64,000 nucleotides of DNA from Pterobdella sp. o SKG-2022 (GCA_964035795.1 OZ038321.1:7476079-7540078); one strand, 5' to 3'. Positions 12,331 to 26,132 are shown, counted from the first letter of the stretch. Translations and numbers: made by a program. The notes: a model not told the origin generated them from the sequence alone.

Positions 12331-15300
12331 TCAAATGGAAACTTGGCTGGTGAACTGGTCACAACCGTTGCTAGTAACAGTGCTGTTCAGCTGATCTCCA
12401 GTGTTGGAGGTTTGAATGACTATGGGCTGTCCTGGAGGCTTTCCCTGCATCTGCATCACTATCTGCTGCAGCTGAGCCTGCGTCAGTTGGATCTGTGTGG
12501 TGTTGTGTGTGTGGTTATATAGACTAACCAAGAAGTTTTGGTTAACTTCATCATCATTATCCTCACCCTCATCACCATCTATCGTCTTCATAGTTCCATT
12601 TCAACTTAACTCATACATTTTTACTAAATAGTTCAGTGTTTTTGAATATAAAGAAAAAATAACAAAAAATCTAAACAAAAGACTAATTACAGTATGCAAA
12701 CCATGCTAGCGTGAAAACTGACGTAAAACAATGATGATGTTTAAATTATACTTGAAAAGTTAATATTCTCAACATAAATCGGCTTTCATCAAAAGCAAAA
12801 AAAGAAAAGAAATAAATAGAAAAAATATATATGAGAAGAAAATAAGAAAAAAACATAAAATATAGCTAAAATTAAAATATAAAATATAGCAATGGTTGTT
12901 TACGGGTATTTGTTGGACTTCACCATTAGGGCCTGTTACTTGTGTGAAGACTTGCATGGTTTGTGGTGTTGTTGTTTGTTGTATTTGTTGCTGTTGAAGT
13001 TGTTGTTGTTGCAGTAGTTGCTGTTGTATCTGTTGTTGCTGCACCATTTGTGTAGTGATCACTGTAGGATTCTGCACCAGTTGTGAGTTCTGCTGTGCCT
13101 GGTCCAATACAGGCTGAGTGGGTGGTTGTTATGCAATATGGGATTAGAACTTTTTGTAGATTGGCTGGTTGTATGAAGCGTGATGAGGTCACCTTATAAG
13201 GTGAACCAATAAAAACTGAAATAACAGCCTTCATGACGCCTCATATGTACTTAAAGATAGAATATTTTTTGGAATAACAGACTCAAATACTAAGCCCATA
13301 ATAATAACAACTGTGATAAACGAAATGTAGTGATAGTAATAACAAAAATAATATTAATTAATCTAATTAGATTTTACTGCTGTACATGTCTCAGTAACTG
13401 GGTTGAAAGCAGTCAGCCAATAGAAGGATGTATAAAAAAGACCATTTTATTTGGGGAAAATTTTTATAGACTGCCAGCCTGAAGCTAACATCCAACTTTA
13501 AATTATCGACTTCAAAATCCGTCGTTCCCACGCAGTTTGACTTGTCGTCAACAAAAAAAAAGATCATCCGCCAAGCCAAATGACAACGATACCAGAATAT
13601 CGGTTTGTAGATACCTGCTACCGGAGTCTCCTGTTATCCAGGTTATAACAGAATAGCAGTCTCAATTTAGAGACGCTATCTTCGGTGCAGTTTAATGTCA
13701 TGCCCAGGATCAATATTAATAATAAAAATTTAATGAGTAGTAATACTAATGGAAATCATCATTTTTTCATTAGTTAAAAAACCTAATCAAACATAATTCA
13801 TACCTAACTTTCCTTAACCAATAATGAAAGATATCAACAAAAGTAAGGCACACATGAAACAACATATATGAGTTAAAACGATACAAATAACATAATTAAC
13901 ACTTATTAAACAGCGCATAGCAATTATAATGATGAAAGCATTGTGGTACTTGGGTGAGGACCATGCCATTGCCCCCCTGCATCAGTTGGAAGTGCTGTGA
14001 AGTGTCTGAAGTGTGTGTTTCGATGGGTTTTATGATGTTAATATAGTATTAGTCTAAGGTGGGTGTGTTTTGGTGGATATCACTGTGTTAATATTAATAG
14101 TAACAATGATAAAAACAATGAGAATAATAATTAAAGTATAATTAGTAGTAATTGTACTAACTCCATGGATGCCGCCATTTTAATATTAGTAATAGTGATA
14201 TAGGACAATAATAAACAAAGTGGTGATAAAATAACAATATAATATACAAAAACACATTAATATTATCAATAGAAATAATGATAATAATAACAATTGAAAT
14301 TAATAATAATGATAACAATGAACCATACAATACAGATTAACAATAGAGGCAACTAACTAGGAAGTTGAATGGCCTGGTTGTTCTGGTCCACTTGCACCAG
14401 ATACTTCACTGCACCTTCTGTGCCCTCTTCCTTTTATAATAATATTATAATAATAATAATGAAAATAATAATAGCAATGAAATAAAAAAATGATTATGCT
14501 AATTCTTATAGCTCCCCTATAGCTCAGTGGTTGAGCATTAGATTAATTATCTGAAGATACCGGGTTGGATCCCACATGGGCCGAGAATTATTAGTCCACA
14601 AGAAGTAGCGCCCTGTGGAGCCAATCAATTGCGCAACCACATAGAGGCAATCAGATGATCGACATATTTTAAAAAATTATTTTATAGCTCCAAGGCATGA
14701 ATCTGGAATGCCTTCTTTAATCATCATCATGTCGACCGCAGTCAAACTTCTATGACTTTGTTTTTCCAATACTCCCTATCGCTCATAGCTGTTTCTAAAT
14801 CTTCTTTATCAAGATTAGTATCATCAGTTAGTTGGTTGATAAAATTTCGAGCTGGTCTTCCTTTAGTATTTTTACCACATCTTGGCTCCCATAGTATCAA
14901 TTTGTGTGTAACTTCTTTACTGCGAAAGCAGTAAATTATAATATATAAAGAAAACCTGATGATGGGTTTGCTACATGTTAACTAACAACAAAGCTTAACA
15001 AGCATTCATATATAAAACACTGGGATGAAAATCACTTAATAATATTTATGTTACATTATATTTTTCAATTGTGCTACTAATTATAGCAATACTATTGTCG
15101 TGGTTGTTACTAAGCCATTGATATTATTGAGTTTTGAAATGCTTAATGCTAGTTTGGAAATAATGCAAGGATAAACTTGAATCAATACAAACCTTCTTGG
15201 CAGGTCGAAGTTCCTCCCGAGGTACAATGTCTATCAGAAAATCGAACTGATCATATTTTGTAATTGCTACAGCAATATCATTTCTCTGCAAAATTTTAAT

Positions 15301-16911
15301 TTTTATTATTATAATAAAATTATTTATCTATGTATTTTAAAATATTATTATTATAAACTCATTATAACATTTTAGAAACATCATATTTAGCTTTTGTTTA
15401 ATGATTTTCAATTTTTGGTGTATAAATGAGAAATTCTCAAAATGCATCATCATCATCATCATTCTATTTAGAGCCCATTTTCGTCAGCTGAGGGTAGGGT
15501 TTTTTTGAAATCAAGTCTCTTTCATGTGAAACAGTCTTGTAGGTCAATTTCCATCAAACTGAGCTTTGTCTGATTCTTTTTCAAAAACTCTTCCCATGTC
15601 ATCTTTGGCCTACCAGGTCTTTTAACACCAATCACCTTGATATCTCTAACTTTTGAGAGCCAGCTTGAGCTGCACACCACATGACCAAACCACCTCAACC
15701 TATGACAATGCAACGTTGATTCTATGTTCTGAATGCCAAGTTTAGCATGCAATTTTGCTGCACTTATCCTGTTTTCAATCCTGGCTTTGCAAATTCATCG
15801 AATCATAGCCAGGTCATTGCACTTCAATCGGTTCAAAGAAGGTGTTGTTAGGCTCCAAGTTTCAGCAGAGTACAGCATCACAGCTCTAATGTATGTGTTG
15901 TAGATTTGACCTCTGGTTGTGAAAAGTAGATGGGGATTGGAGAGAAGTGAAAGAAGCTGACGAAACTTACTACAAGTAGATTTGCATCTGGTGATTGAAG
16001 AAAGTTCACAGCCACCCCCAGTAGAAATCATGTCACCAAGATAACAAAAGCCAGTAACAACTTGTAACTTGTCATTACCCATTTGAACTTCAGTTATTTT
16101 CCTACCATCCACTGGTCATGCAGTACCCAGACAATGAGCTCATCTGAATGATGAATTTCTCTTTAAGCCATCACTTATACCACAACACTTCTTATGCACC
16201 CAACTTTTACAACCTTCACAAAAATCGAATTACAGCCTACACCATTAAAACAAACACCACATGGAAAGCAACCAATTTAATAATATATTATTCCATCTCC
16301 AAATTGTTGAACCTGTAATGTTCTTCTTTTGTTTTCTTCAGCATACACCCAGCCTCTTAATGTCAACTCATGGATGAATATCTCTGCTGCCTTTGCAAAT
16401 AAAACAGGAGCCTCACCACTGATCATCTGTTCAAAGAGTTAATATTCTTTCAGGCATTTAGCTTTATGAAGTCACTGAATAAAAAGTGTTTTAATTATTA
16501 TTCCTTTTTTCGGAAGACTAAATTTAGCGTAACGTAAGTTTTAGTATTGATAACTTTTAAAGTAAACGTCACTGGTCACAGCACCTTAACATCCTCATCC
16601 ATCTTCATGATTTTTTTTATCCTCGCCAGTGGAAGTTCTTGTGTTTTGAACTCGTTCTTTGGAAATGAATATTTAAATATTAAATATTAACATTCAAACT
16701 GTTAATCGATTAGCACAATAGCCTAGTAAAATATAGTTATGAAACAACATTTTTATTTTTGGTCGATGAAGTTATAGCGTTGATATATATTTCAAAATAA
16801 AAAGGTCCATACAGGCTTCATTTCTTTGATGTCTTCCATTGTTTTGGACCAAAAATTTTTCAGTTTCTCCTGGGATTCAGACGGATTCGAAGATGATTGG
16901 TCGTTTAGCAT
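12331..16911 (-). CDS. NFYC: NF-YC (CCAAT-binding factor subunit C, HAP5-like)
   Basis: Eight exons join in phase: 16911-16813, 16656-16585, 16426-16313, 15285-15193, 14430-14358, 14005-13950, 13113-12904 and 12492-12331, 292 aa. Exons 2-4 (about residues 34-126) encode the H2A-like histone fold: [19 protein letters not shown], then [20 protein letters not shown], then [20 protein letters not shown] and VPREEL, near-identical to animal NF-YC. The fold pairs with NF-YB, and the dimer recruits NF-YA to bind CCAAT boxes in the nucleus. Exon 7 is the Gln-rich activation region and ends [11 protein letters not shown], a conserved NF-YC motif; exon 8 continues [12 protein letters not shown]. Exons 5 and 6 are less certain but satisfy phase. 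The introns carry LINE, SINE and Helitron-like insertions. The gene lies 120 bp downstream of the acylphosphatase on the same strand. Confidence 0.95.
13367..13709 (-). mobile_element. Non-autonomous Helitron-like element, copy A (343 bp)
   Basis: Read on the minus strand it starts TCCTGGGCATGAC, ends with a strong hairpin (nested CTGCTGT/ACAGCAG-type and CCCAGT/ACTGGG stems) about 10 nt before a terminal CTAA, and is flanked by host A and T. A 5' TC, a 3' hairpin plus CTRR, and insertion between A and T are the Helitron hallmarks. It lies in the NF-YC intron between exons 6 and 7. Homologous copies are at 34403, 35443 and 41409. Confidence 0.7.
14509..14690 (+). mobile_element. tRNA-derived SINE, divergent copy
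   Basis: The head has an A box (TAGCTCAGTGGTTGAGC), an anticodon-like arm around ATTAATTA and a B-box-like GGGTTGGATCCC. The acceptor stem is degenerate. The body after about 14590 differs from the SINEs at 24898 and 61612, so it is either a different subfamily or a fusion. It lies in the NF-YC intron between exons 4 and 5. Confidence 0.65.
14720..14925 (-). mobile_element. LINE 3'-end fragment (RTE-like C-terminus)
   Basis: The minus-strand frame encodes [18 protein letters not shown], then [19 protein letters not shown] and [11 protein letters not shown] followed by a stop. This is the arginine-rich C-terminus typical of RTE-like LINE ORF2 proteins. The 3' tail is a run of ATG triplets. 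It is strongly 5'-truncated and lies in an NF-YC intron, in gene orientation. Confidence 0.75.
15440..16122 (-). mobile_element. LINE C-terminal fragment (RTE-like), with a stop
   Basis: The minus-strand frame gives [29 protein letters not shown], then [10 protein letters not shown] and [10 protein letters not shown], the post-RT region of RTE-like ORF2. An in-frame TGA where Trp is expected (near 15790) breaks the frame, so it is inactive. The 3' tail is (ATG)n at about 15445-15460. It lies in NF-YC intron 3. Confidence 0.8.
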
Positions 16912-16954
16912 TTTTAAATTTTAGTTTTTCCAATACTTTATCGAAACAAATTAC

Positions 16955-16976
16955 ACTGAAAAATGCTTTATTTATT
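16955..16976 (-). promoter_or_regulatory. Poly(A) signal followed by splice-acceptor-like site between ACYP and NF-YC
   Basis: On the minus strand the 120-bp gap contains AATAAATAAAG (16976-16966) directly followed by CATTTTTCAG (ending 16956). The NF-YC ATG is 44 nt further on. This is the layout of an operon resolved by 3' end formation plus trans-splicing. It could instead be the end of one gene and a cis-spliced 5' UTR acceptor of the next. Confidence 0.45.
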
Positions 16977-17031
16977 TAAAATCGAATCGTTTTTTGATTA
17001 ACCAAAAAAACAAAATACCAATTCTAAATTT

Positions 17032-17528
17032 TTATTTACGGACAATGAAATCATTATATTCTAATTTATTTAATTGTTTTTCTGAAGAAAATTTGCACTT
17101 TTCAATTCTACTTTTAGGACTTCCAACGTTTTTCAGCCATTTCATCCTGAAAATTTTTTAAAATTTGAAATTTAATACTATACTGAAATTTATTTTTTGT
17201 ACTTACATTTCTTGAATATTTTTTTGATTTCCTTGCATTTCACCGACAACAGTTCCATCAGCCTGGTTCATCACCCACCCCACAAGTTCCCTCGACTTTG
17301 CTGCCTCTCTTGTGTACTTCAAAAAATTATTTCAACTTGAAATTAAAAAATAATAATTGAGTTGTCAAATCTTATAAAGCTAACTTTTCTGAAAAACACC
17401 CCTGCAAATTGAATAATTTAATTTTAAAAACCGGTAAAAAATGTAAGCTAAAATGAATAAAAATTTTTGCATTCACCTTGAACTTTTCCAAAAACTTGGA
17501 AATTCAAAGAAACAATTTCAGATGACAT
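17032..17528 (-). CDS. Acylphosphatase
   Basis: Four exons join in phase: 17528-17477, 17401-17385, 17316-17207 and 17146-17032, giving 97 aa, the family's usual length (about 98). It hydrolyses the carboxyl-phosphate bond of acylphosphates in the cytosol. It begins MSSEIVSLNFQVFGKVQGV. The phosphate-binding loop GKVQGVFFRKYT contains the catalytic Arg (residue 22), and GWVMNQADGTV supplies the catalytic Asn (residue 40). The C-terminus (KLEYNDFIVRK) matches the final beta strand of acylphosphatases. Exon 2 is a 17-nt microexon coding the catalytic-loop residues. The donors are GGTGAA, GTTAGC and GTAAGT. It is upstream of NF-YC on the same strand and divergent from the 297-aa gene at 17926. 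Confidence 0.92.
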
Positions 17529-17925
17529 TGCTTAGCAATGATTAGCAATAAGTGAAAAATTTAATTTGCTGCTTTGTTTACATAACAAAAAATATAGGGA
17601 TGGAAGAAAATTCTTTTTATTTTTTTACCATTGAAAATACAATACACATATTTTTTATTATTGTCAAAACAAAAACACAAATTTCCATGAAAAATCCATA
17701 AATATTATTAGATGTGGGCGTTTAAGCACAGACACGAAATCATTGCATAAAGCGGGGACCATAGTAGCTGGTTTTATGAATGTGTGTTCGCCCACGTACG
17801 AAAGAGGCGTATGCGATGAACTGCGAGATGATGCTTTCAAAATACAAGCTTTAAAAATAGAAAGATAAAATATGAATTAGAAATAGTTAAATTTTCGAAA
17901 CATTGAAATATTTTTTAACGACGAA
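17529..17925. promoter_or_regulatory. Shared intergenic promoter region of two divergent genes
   Basis: 397 bp separate the acylphosphatase ATG (minus) from the 297-aa ORF ATG (plus). About 17730-17845 is clearly GC-richer than its surroundings and could be a bidirectional core promoter. No TATA box is convincing. Confidence 0.4.
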
Positions 17926-18819
17926 ATGATTAAAGCCAAAAATGATGTAAAAAACATATACGAAGACAAAGTTTACTTGTGCGAACAAAACCGTTCTTCG
18001 TCGTCTCTCAAAGGATCCTTCAAAAAAAGACATCCGTCGTCAAAAATAGTCGATTCTTCTCTAGATAACAGAAAATCATCTCATAAGAAAACATCGTCAC
18101 TGGAAAAAATGACTCTGAACGCCCATCATTTGAATACTTTGTCGCCATCAAAAAGCCTTCTATATTCTCAAAATCTTTCTCCCTGGTGCAGTCTGAAGGA
18201 TCTTAACGTCATTTCCAACAGCAACCTTTCCATTAACAACAACTACGATGCAACTAGCAGAGATTGTCTGGGCAGTATCACCAACTTGGATACCGTGTCT
18301 CTTAGAATTTCTTCAAACAGCATCAACAGCTTGCAATTCGATTCCCTAGATTTGAATGATATCTCACAAAAACTACCTCCACTCGAATCTCTATCAAATG
18401 TGCAACTACCATTTGCGAAGCAAAACTTTGTTGTTAATTCCAAGCAACCACAATTATTGCAACTACATGCCACCAACAAGACTGTGGCAAAGTTTTCTAG
18501 ATCGACTTCGTGTCCTCAAGTGATTCCAATCATGCAACTCAAACACAACCAAAAATCTCCACATTTCAACAAAAGATTCGATTGCAAATATCAAACAGAA
18601 AGGAATATATCGCCAGCACCCCCTGAGAACGTCAAAACACCAGTGAACACAGAAGCAAAAATATTCTTCGAAGATATTTCACTAAATGAATCTGAAGCAA
18701 AAGATAAGAAGGAAATAAGTAAGAGTGGAGAAGCAAGAAAAAAATCAATGATGGCAAGCAAAAGTTTAGCAAGGTCAAAATGTATGCAGTGGTTGAACAG
18801 CTTAGACGAGGGAGATTAA
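17926..18819 (+). CDS. Ser-rich protein of unknown function (297 aa)
   Basis: One uninterrupted frame from ATG to TAA. I recognise no family. The protein is hydrophilic, rich in Ser, Asn and Lys, with no signal peptide or membrane segment, and is probably largely disordered. The N-terminal third has Ser/Lys-rich blocks (RSSSSLKGSFKKRHPSSK). The middle carries LDLNDISQKLPPLESL. The C-terminus is acidic/basic mixed and ends KCMQWLNSLDEGD, which looks like a short linear binding motif. Length without stops in AT-rich DNA, and codon use unlike the flanking non-coding DNA, support a real gene. It could be the single coding exon of a gene with non-coding 5' exons. It is divergent from the acylphosphatase gene. 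No function is inferred. Confidence 0.7.
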   Translation: MIKAKNDVKNIYEDKVYLCEQNRSSSSLKGSFKKRHPSSKIVDSSLDNRKSSHKKTSSLEKMTLNAHHLNTLSPSKSLLYSQNLSPWCSLKDLNVISNSNLSINNNYDATSRDCLGSITNLDTVSLRISSNSINSLQFDSLDLNDISQKLPPLESLSNVQLPFAKQNFVVNSKQPQLLQLHATNKTVAKFSRSTSCPQVIPIMQLKHNQKSPHFNKRFDCKYQTERNISPAPPENVKTPVNTEAKIFFEDISLNESEAKDKKEISKSGEARKKSMMASKSLARSKCMQWLNSLDEGD

Positions 18820-19618
18820 TAATATGCAACATTGTCGAAATGTCATTTGTTTGTGTGCATCTTTTGTACTGAATCTTGTGGTCTTAACAGCTTATAATTT
18901 CATAAGAGTCGTTATCTTGCGCTTTTCATTCCAATCTTTTTCAACAACTTTGCTAAAATCAAACTGCATGATAATCTAAACGGATGTAAATTTTTTATTT
19001 AATTGGAACAATTTGAATATTAATTGGCGATTCAAAAAACATACATTTTGAACAAAAACTTGAAATCTATTGTGACTATATTTTATGAACATTTGACCAT
19101 GAAGATTGTATTTGTCAATAGTATCTGAATATTTGATACTATATAGATTGAAATTTCTCAGCCCCATTTAATTTTTAAACTAATTTTTTTCTGTTTTTTA
19201 ACATCTGAGAGAATCATCCAAATAGACAAATCATTTCTGTTAGTTTGTAAATAAAATTTCCAAAAATAGCTCACAATGCTAAATACCACCACAAGTGAAT
19301 ATAATATCAGAACACTGGTTAGTTTATTTAATTACGAAGCTTTTAGTCAACAAAGTAACATTTTCAAGTACTTGAAAAGGTTACTTTGTTGACTAAAAGC
19401 TTCGTAATTAAATAAACTAACCAGGGTTTTGATATTATATTCATTTTATTGTTTGGCTTTTGAAAAAACCACCGCAAGTATTTTTAAAAGTGGACTATCA
19501 GATTGCCCGGAATGACGTATGAATAGGAATGCCCTCATAAGAGAAAAAAGTAAATAACTGTTCGAACCAATATGCCAATATCGAAAATATTCAAGCATGT
19601 GTGTATTTCAATTTACAA
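18820..19618. other. Intergenic region between 297-aa gene and kinase gene
   Basis: AT-rich, with the 146-bp palindrome as its only notable structure. The two flanking genes converge here, so it should hold both 3' UTRs. Confidence 0.4.
19297..19442. repeat. 146-bp near-perfect palindrome (foldback/MITE-like)
   Basis: The arms are about 70 bp and meet at TTTTCAAGTACTTGAAAA (19361-19378). The outer ends are GAATATAATATC and GATATTATATTC. Only a few mismatches separate the arms. ACCACCACAAGT lies just left of it and ACCACCGCAAGT about 25 bp to its right; these may mark a target duplication, though the spacing is asymmetric. Related elements lie at 2959 and 56964. Confidence 0.85.
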
Positions 19619-22884
<3,266 letters not shown>

Positions 22885-23464
22885 CAACAGTACTTACATA
22901 CAAATGCCCTTATAAGAAATATACAAAACTAATATGAACTATAGTAATTTATAAAAAAATAATTGTTCATAATTTTTATATTTTTTGATGATTTTTGGTG
23001 TGATAACCTGTCAGTTGAAATGAAATTCACACGTACTTGATATATTATAGCAGACTGTTATTAAGTTATTAATCGAAAACAATATAAAAATGTTTGGTCA
23101 CTTGAAACATTAAATTAAATAGGTATGTAATTTAAAATTTTTCACACCTAACAGTGGTTGTTACGCAGGTGAAGTGATCTTACTAAACGTCAAATTAATT
23201 TTAAATAATTTTTTTTCTGAACATTTAAATAGTTTTAGAAAAGCTTTGTAGACTTTACCAGAGCTTCAAAGATTTGTTTAACATATAATCCATAATCTTA
23301 CTGGAGATGAATTTTTGCAGACGTGTGGAACAAGAAGCATTTGATGTGTCATCAAGAGCTATCCATCCAAGGCAGCAGAGGGTCGACCATGAAATCACAT
23401 TGTCTTTTAAGTTTTGTTTTACTGTAAATATTTTATGATTATTTGAAATATTTGACAACTTATT
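22885..23464. other. Intergenic region between the kinase gene and the MMP relic
   Basis: AT-rich. The part at 23255-23460 is more complex and partly open on both strands, but I match it to nothing, including a PAK CRIB domain. Confidence 0.35.
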
Positions 23465-23940
23465 ATGGATGTAGTTTCAAATGATTCCCTTATCAATCGT
23501 CGACAGCACTGGAGTGACCAAACCAACTTGACTTTTAGACGCGTGAGTCAAGATGAAACTGACATACAAATTGACTTTTCTAGTAAAGACCACAATGATG
23601 GGGATCTTTTCGATGGACCAGGTTGTGTGTTGGCACATGCCTTTTTCTCAGAAACTAGGAGACTTAAATATGGACGACAATGAGACGTGGAACAACGTGA
23701 AAGATTGAGCATTTTTAAAAATTCGAATAGCATTTTAATTAAACAATTTTTAAGCGTTTAGAAAGAAACGAGTAGCTGGGTAAGAGCTTTTTGAAAGTGA
23801 TGCTGCACAAAATAGGATGTCATAGGAATCGACCATCTATACCATAGGGAAGCTATTGTGTATGCGTACTTTAAATATAAATCAAACTTCCAACTGGCAG
23901 AAGATGATATCAACGCAGTGCAAGCCTTCTATGTTTAACA
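23465..23940 (+). pseudogene. Degenerate matrix metalloproteinase catalytic-domain relic
   Basis: The frame at 23465-23683 reads LINRRQHWSDQTNLTFRRV, then TDIQIDFSSKDHNDGDLF and DGPGCVLAHAFF, the classic structural-zinc/calcium segment of MMP catalytic domains. A one-base shift near 23660 moves the expected DLNMDDNETWN into another frame. After about 100 bp, 23795-23940 resembles the zinc-binding half. The HExGH motif is replaced by HKIGCH, then further frameshifts precede remnants of a Met-turn-like IMYAYF and SNFQLAEDDINAVQAFY. MMPs are secreted zinc endopeptidases. With the catalytic Glu lost and at least two frame breaks it cannot make an active enzyme. No prodomain or hemopexin repeats are visible. 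The ~100-bp gap could be a former intron. Confidence 0.75.
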
Positions 23941-24059
23941 TCATTCTTGAAACTTAATCTGTCATCTTTCTTAATGCGATATTTTTTTTACTCAATTGAT
24001 TATGTTGTCAGGTTTAAAACAAAAAAGTAGTCCATGCATCACAACCATGAAAACGGCAA

Positions 24060-26050
24060 CAACCACCCAAATCAATCCCGCAACACCCAGCATAGATCAA
24101 GAGGATGGATGGCATATTGCACTGTGGTAATCTGCCAGACTGGGCAATTAAGCCTTAGTCGATGATACGTATCTGGCTGTCGTGTTAATTTTGACCTGGA
24201 TTTTCTGGGTTTGTAACTTGGGTAATCCCATTAGTACAATGTTTCCATAATCAATGCGACTCAATATCAAGGCTGATACAAGTGTTTTGAGTGACTATTG
24301 AATCAAGTAGTTTTTAATGCTTCTTATCTTCCTCAATGATACAAATGACATTTGCAATAATTTGTTTATGTGAGTCTTCATGCTTAGGTCTTTGTTAAAA
24401 TAGACACCAAGATTTTTAACTGAATCAGAAGAAATTATATGATCATTTAACACACAAACTGGTTGAGTTGGCAGTTTGCATATGCTTCTACACGACTTCA
24501 GTTTTTGAACGGTTGAGTTTCATTTGGTTGGCTTTCATCCAAACTGCAATTTCATCAATACACTTTGACATTCTTTATTGAAAGTCCATTGATGCATCAA
24601 ATGAGCAATGCCTATATAATTGAGTATCGTCGACGTATTGATGAATTCTCAAGTTGTAAGAAACTGCAATCTTTTCCAAATCAGCTGTGTATAAAGTGAA
24701 CAAAAGCGGTCCAAGAACAGACCCTTGTGGTACTCCATTAAAGTAAACGTTTGGTGTTGATTCTGTTTTGGAGTTAATGAACTTCCAAATGTTTGATGAT
24801 TTGCTTTTGGGATCCATGAGTTTTGCATTCCAATACTCTTTTTTCTTCTGTCTACATAGCCTTCTGTATATCTGTTTCTGATTGATCCAGACTTCCAGAT
24901 GTAATGTAATGTAATGTGATATTTATAAAACGCTTTTCCTTGTAGATAAGAGCACTTACTACAAATTTAATGTAGCGAAAACACACTGTATAACAGGTGC
25001 TAATTGTCGGCCCAGGCCGGATCGAACCCGGTAACTTTAGATAATTATTCTAATGCTCAACCATTGAGCTATAGAGGCCGACAAATTTACTTTTTTTTTT
25101 TCGTGTATCTACATTCAAGTTTTCTTTTGAGAAATTTTGCATCCTGACATTTTTGATCGAACCATGGATGAGATGATCTTTGATGAATTCGAATAGTCTT
25201 GATGGGTAGCATCTTGTCAAGAATTATTGAAAGTGTAGAGTTGTAAAGTTGAAAAGCTGCGTCAACATCGAGCTTAGTGGCAGAAGCTATGGAAGAGTTT
25301 TCAACTTCATGAGCAAAAGTCTCAAGATCCAAAAGTTTACATTGTCTCAGTTTGAGTTCAATGTAGATAGGTGGAGGCTTTGTTAGCGAACATTTCGAGA
25401 TTAACAGTTTGTGATCTGATATGCCTGTCTCACAGTACTTCATTTTAAATTTCTGTTTACAGGCAACAACATCAAGCCATCCACCTAATTTATGAGTTGG
25501 TTGGTCTATAAATGAATGAAAATTATGAAGAGTGAGAAGGTTAGAAAAATGTTGAGTAAATGTATCATCAGCTTGTTCCAAGTGAAAGTTAAAGTTTTAT
25601 AAGAGTATAACTTCTTCATTATAGCTTGACAAGGTGTTCATGATCTTTGAAAAATCATTATAAAACCCACAAGAAGCATAACCTGTTCGGTACACAACCA
25701 AGACAATAACAGAGCTTGACTTTGAACTGATTCTAACACAGATATGCTCAAAATGAATAGACTGTTTAGTAACATGCAGTAGCAAAAGTTCAAATCCAGC
25801 ATTGACAACAGCTGCGACTCTTCCGTGGCTGGTAGAAAGTTTATTGATTTTTTCAGACTTCCTTTGCAGTGCCTGCTCATGAATTTCATAATACTTAGTG
25901 GTCTAGAAACTCCTGAAGTTAATGTCACTATAATCATACTCGTAATTGATTTGATTTGCAGAAAGCATGAAGAAGAAATAGACTGAAGATGTTTTCGTCG
26001 TCTTTCTTGAACTTTCGGCCAGCTCTGTTTGCGCGGTAATTCCATCTTTG
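24060..26050 (-). mobile_element. CR1/L2-like LINE, degenerate, interrupted by a SINE
   Basis: On the minus strand the order is endonuclease (about 25785-25087: VVYRTGYASCGFYNDF, CETGISDHKLLISKC, then HPWFDQKCQDAK), a SINE insertion, then reverse transcriptase (24817-24575: [19 protein letters not shown] and the catalytic-box variant YVDDTQLY) and thumb/C-terminal remnants to about 24060 (for example SRIDYGNIVLMGLP in a shifted frame). APE-type endonuclease nicks target DNA and the RT primes there. Most of the RT palm between the fingers and VPQGSV is missing, joined in frame after [14 protein letters not shown]. Several stops and shifts make it inactive. Confidence 0.85.
24898..25083 (-). 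mobile_element. tRNA-Ile-derived SINE, inserted in the LINE
   Basis: Read on the minus strand, a full tRNA-like head runs from GTCGGCC to GGCCGAC with the A box TAGCTCAATGGTTGAGC, an anticodon loop ATAATTA (anticodon AAT, Ile) and B box GGGTTCGATCC. The body then reads AATTAGCACCTGTTATACAG and GCGTTTTATAAATA, ending in CATTACATTACATTACAT repeats. The same head and body occur at 61612, and the body alone at 47125. Confidence 0.85.
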
Positions 26051-26132
26051 TTAGTTTGTTTTTTTTTGTTTGTTTTTTTGTTAGTTAGTTTGTTTTTTTG
26101 TTTGTTTGTTTTTTTGTTTGTTTGTTTGTTTG
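26048..26132. repeat. (TTTG)n/(TTTTTTG)n simple repeat
   Basis: About 85 bp of TTTG-type units with TTAG interruptions at the 5' end of the minus-strand LINE. Its antisense gives a spurious Lys/Gln/Thr/Asn repeat frame. Confidence 0.9.

Noticed and set aside
12926..13234. Thr-rich minus-strand frame overlapping NF-YC
   Set aside because: It is the Gln-rich NF-YC exon read in the wrong frame.
23255..23458. CRIB/N-terminal exon of the PAK-like kinase
   Set aside because: The frame lacks the ISxPxxFxHxxHVG pattern and has no clear splice sites in phase.
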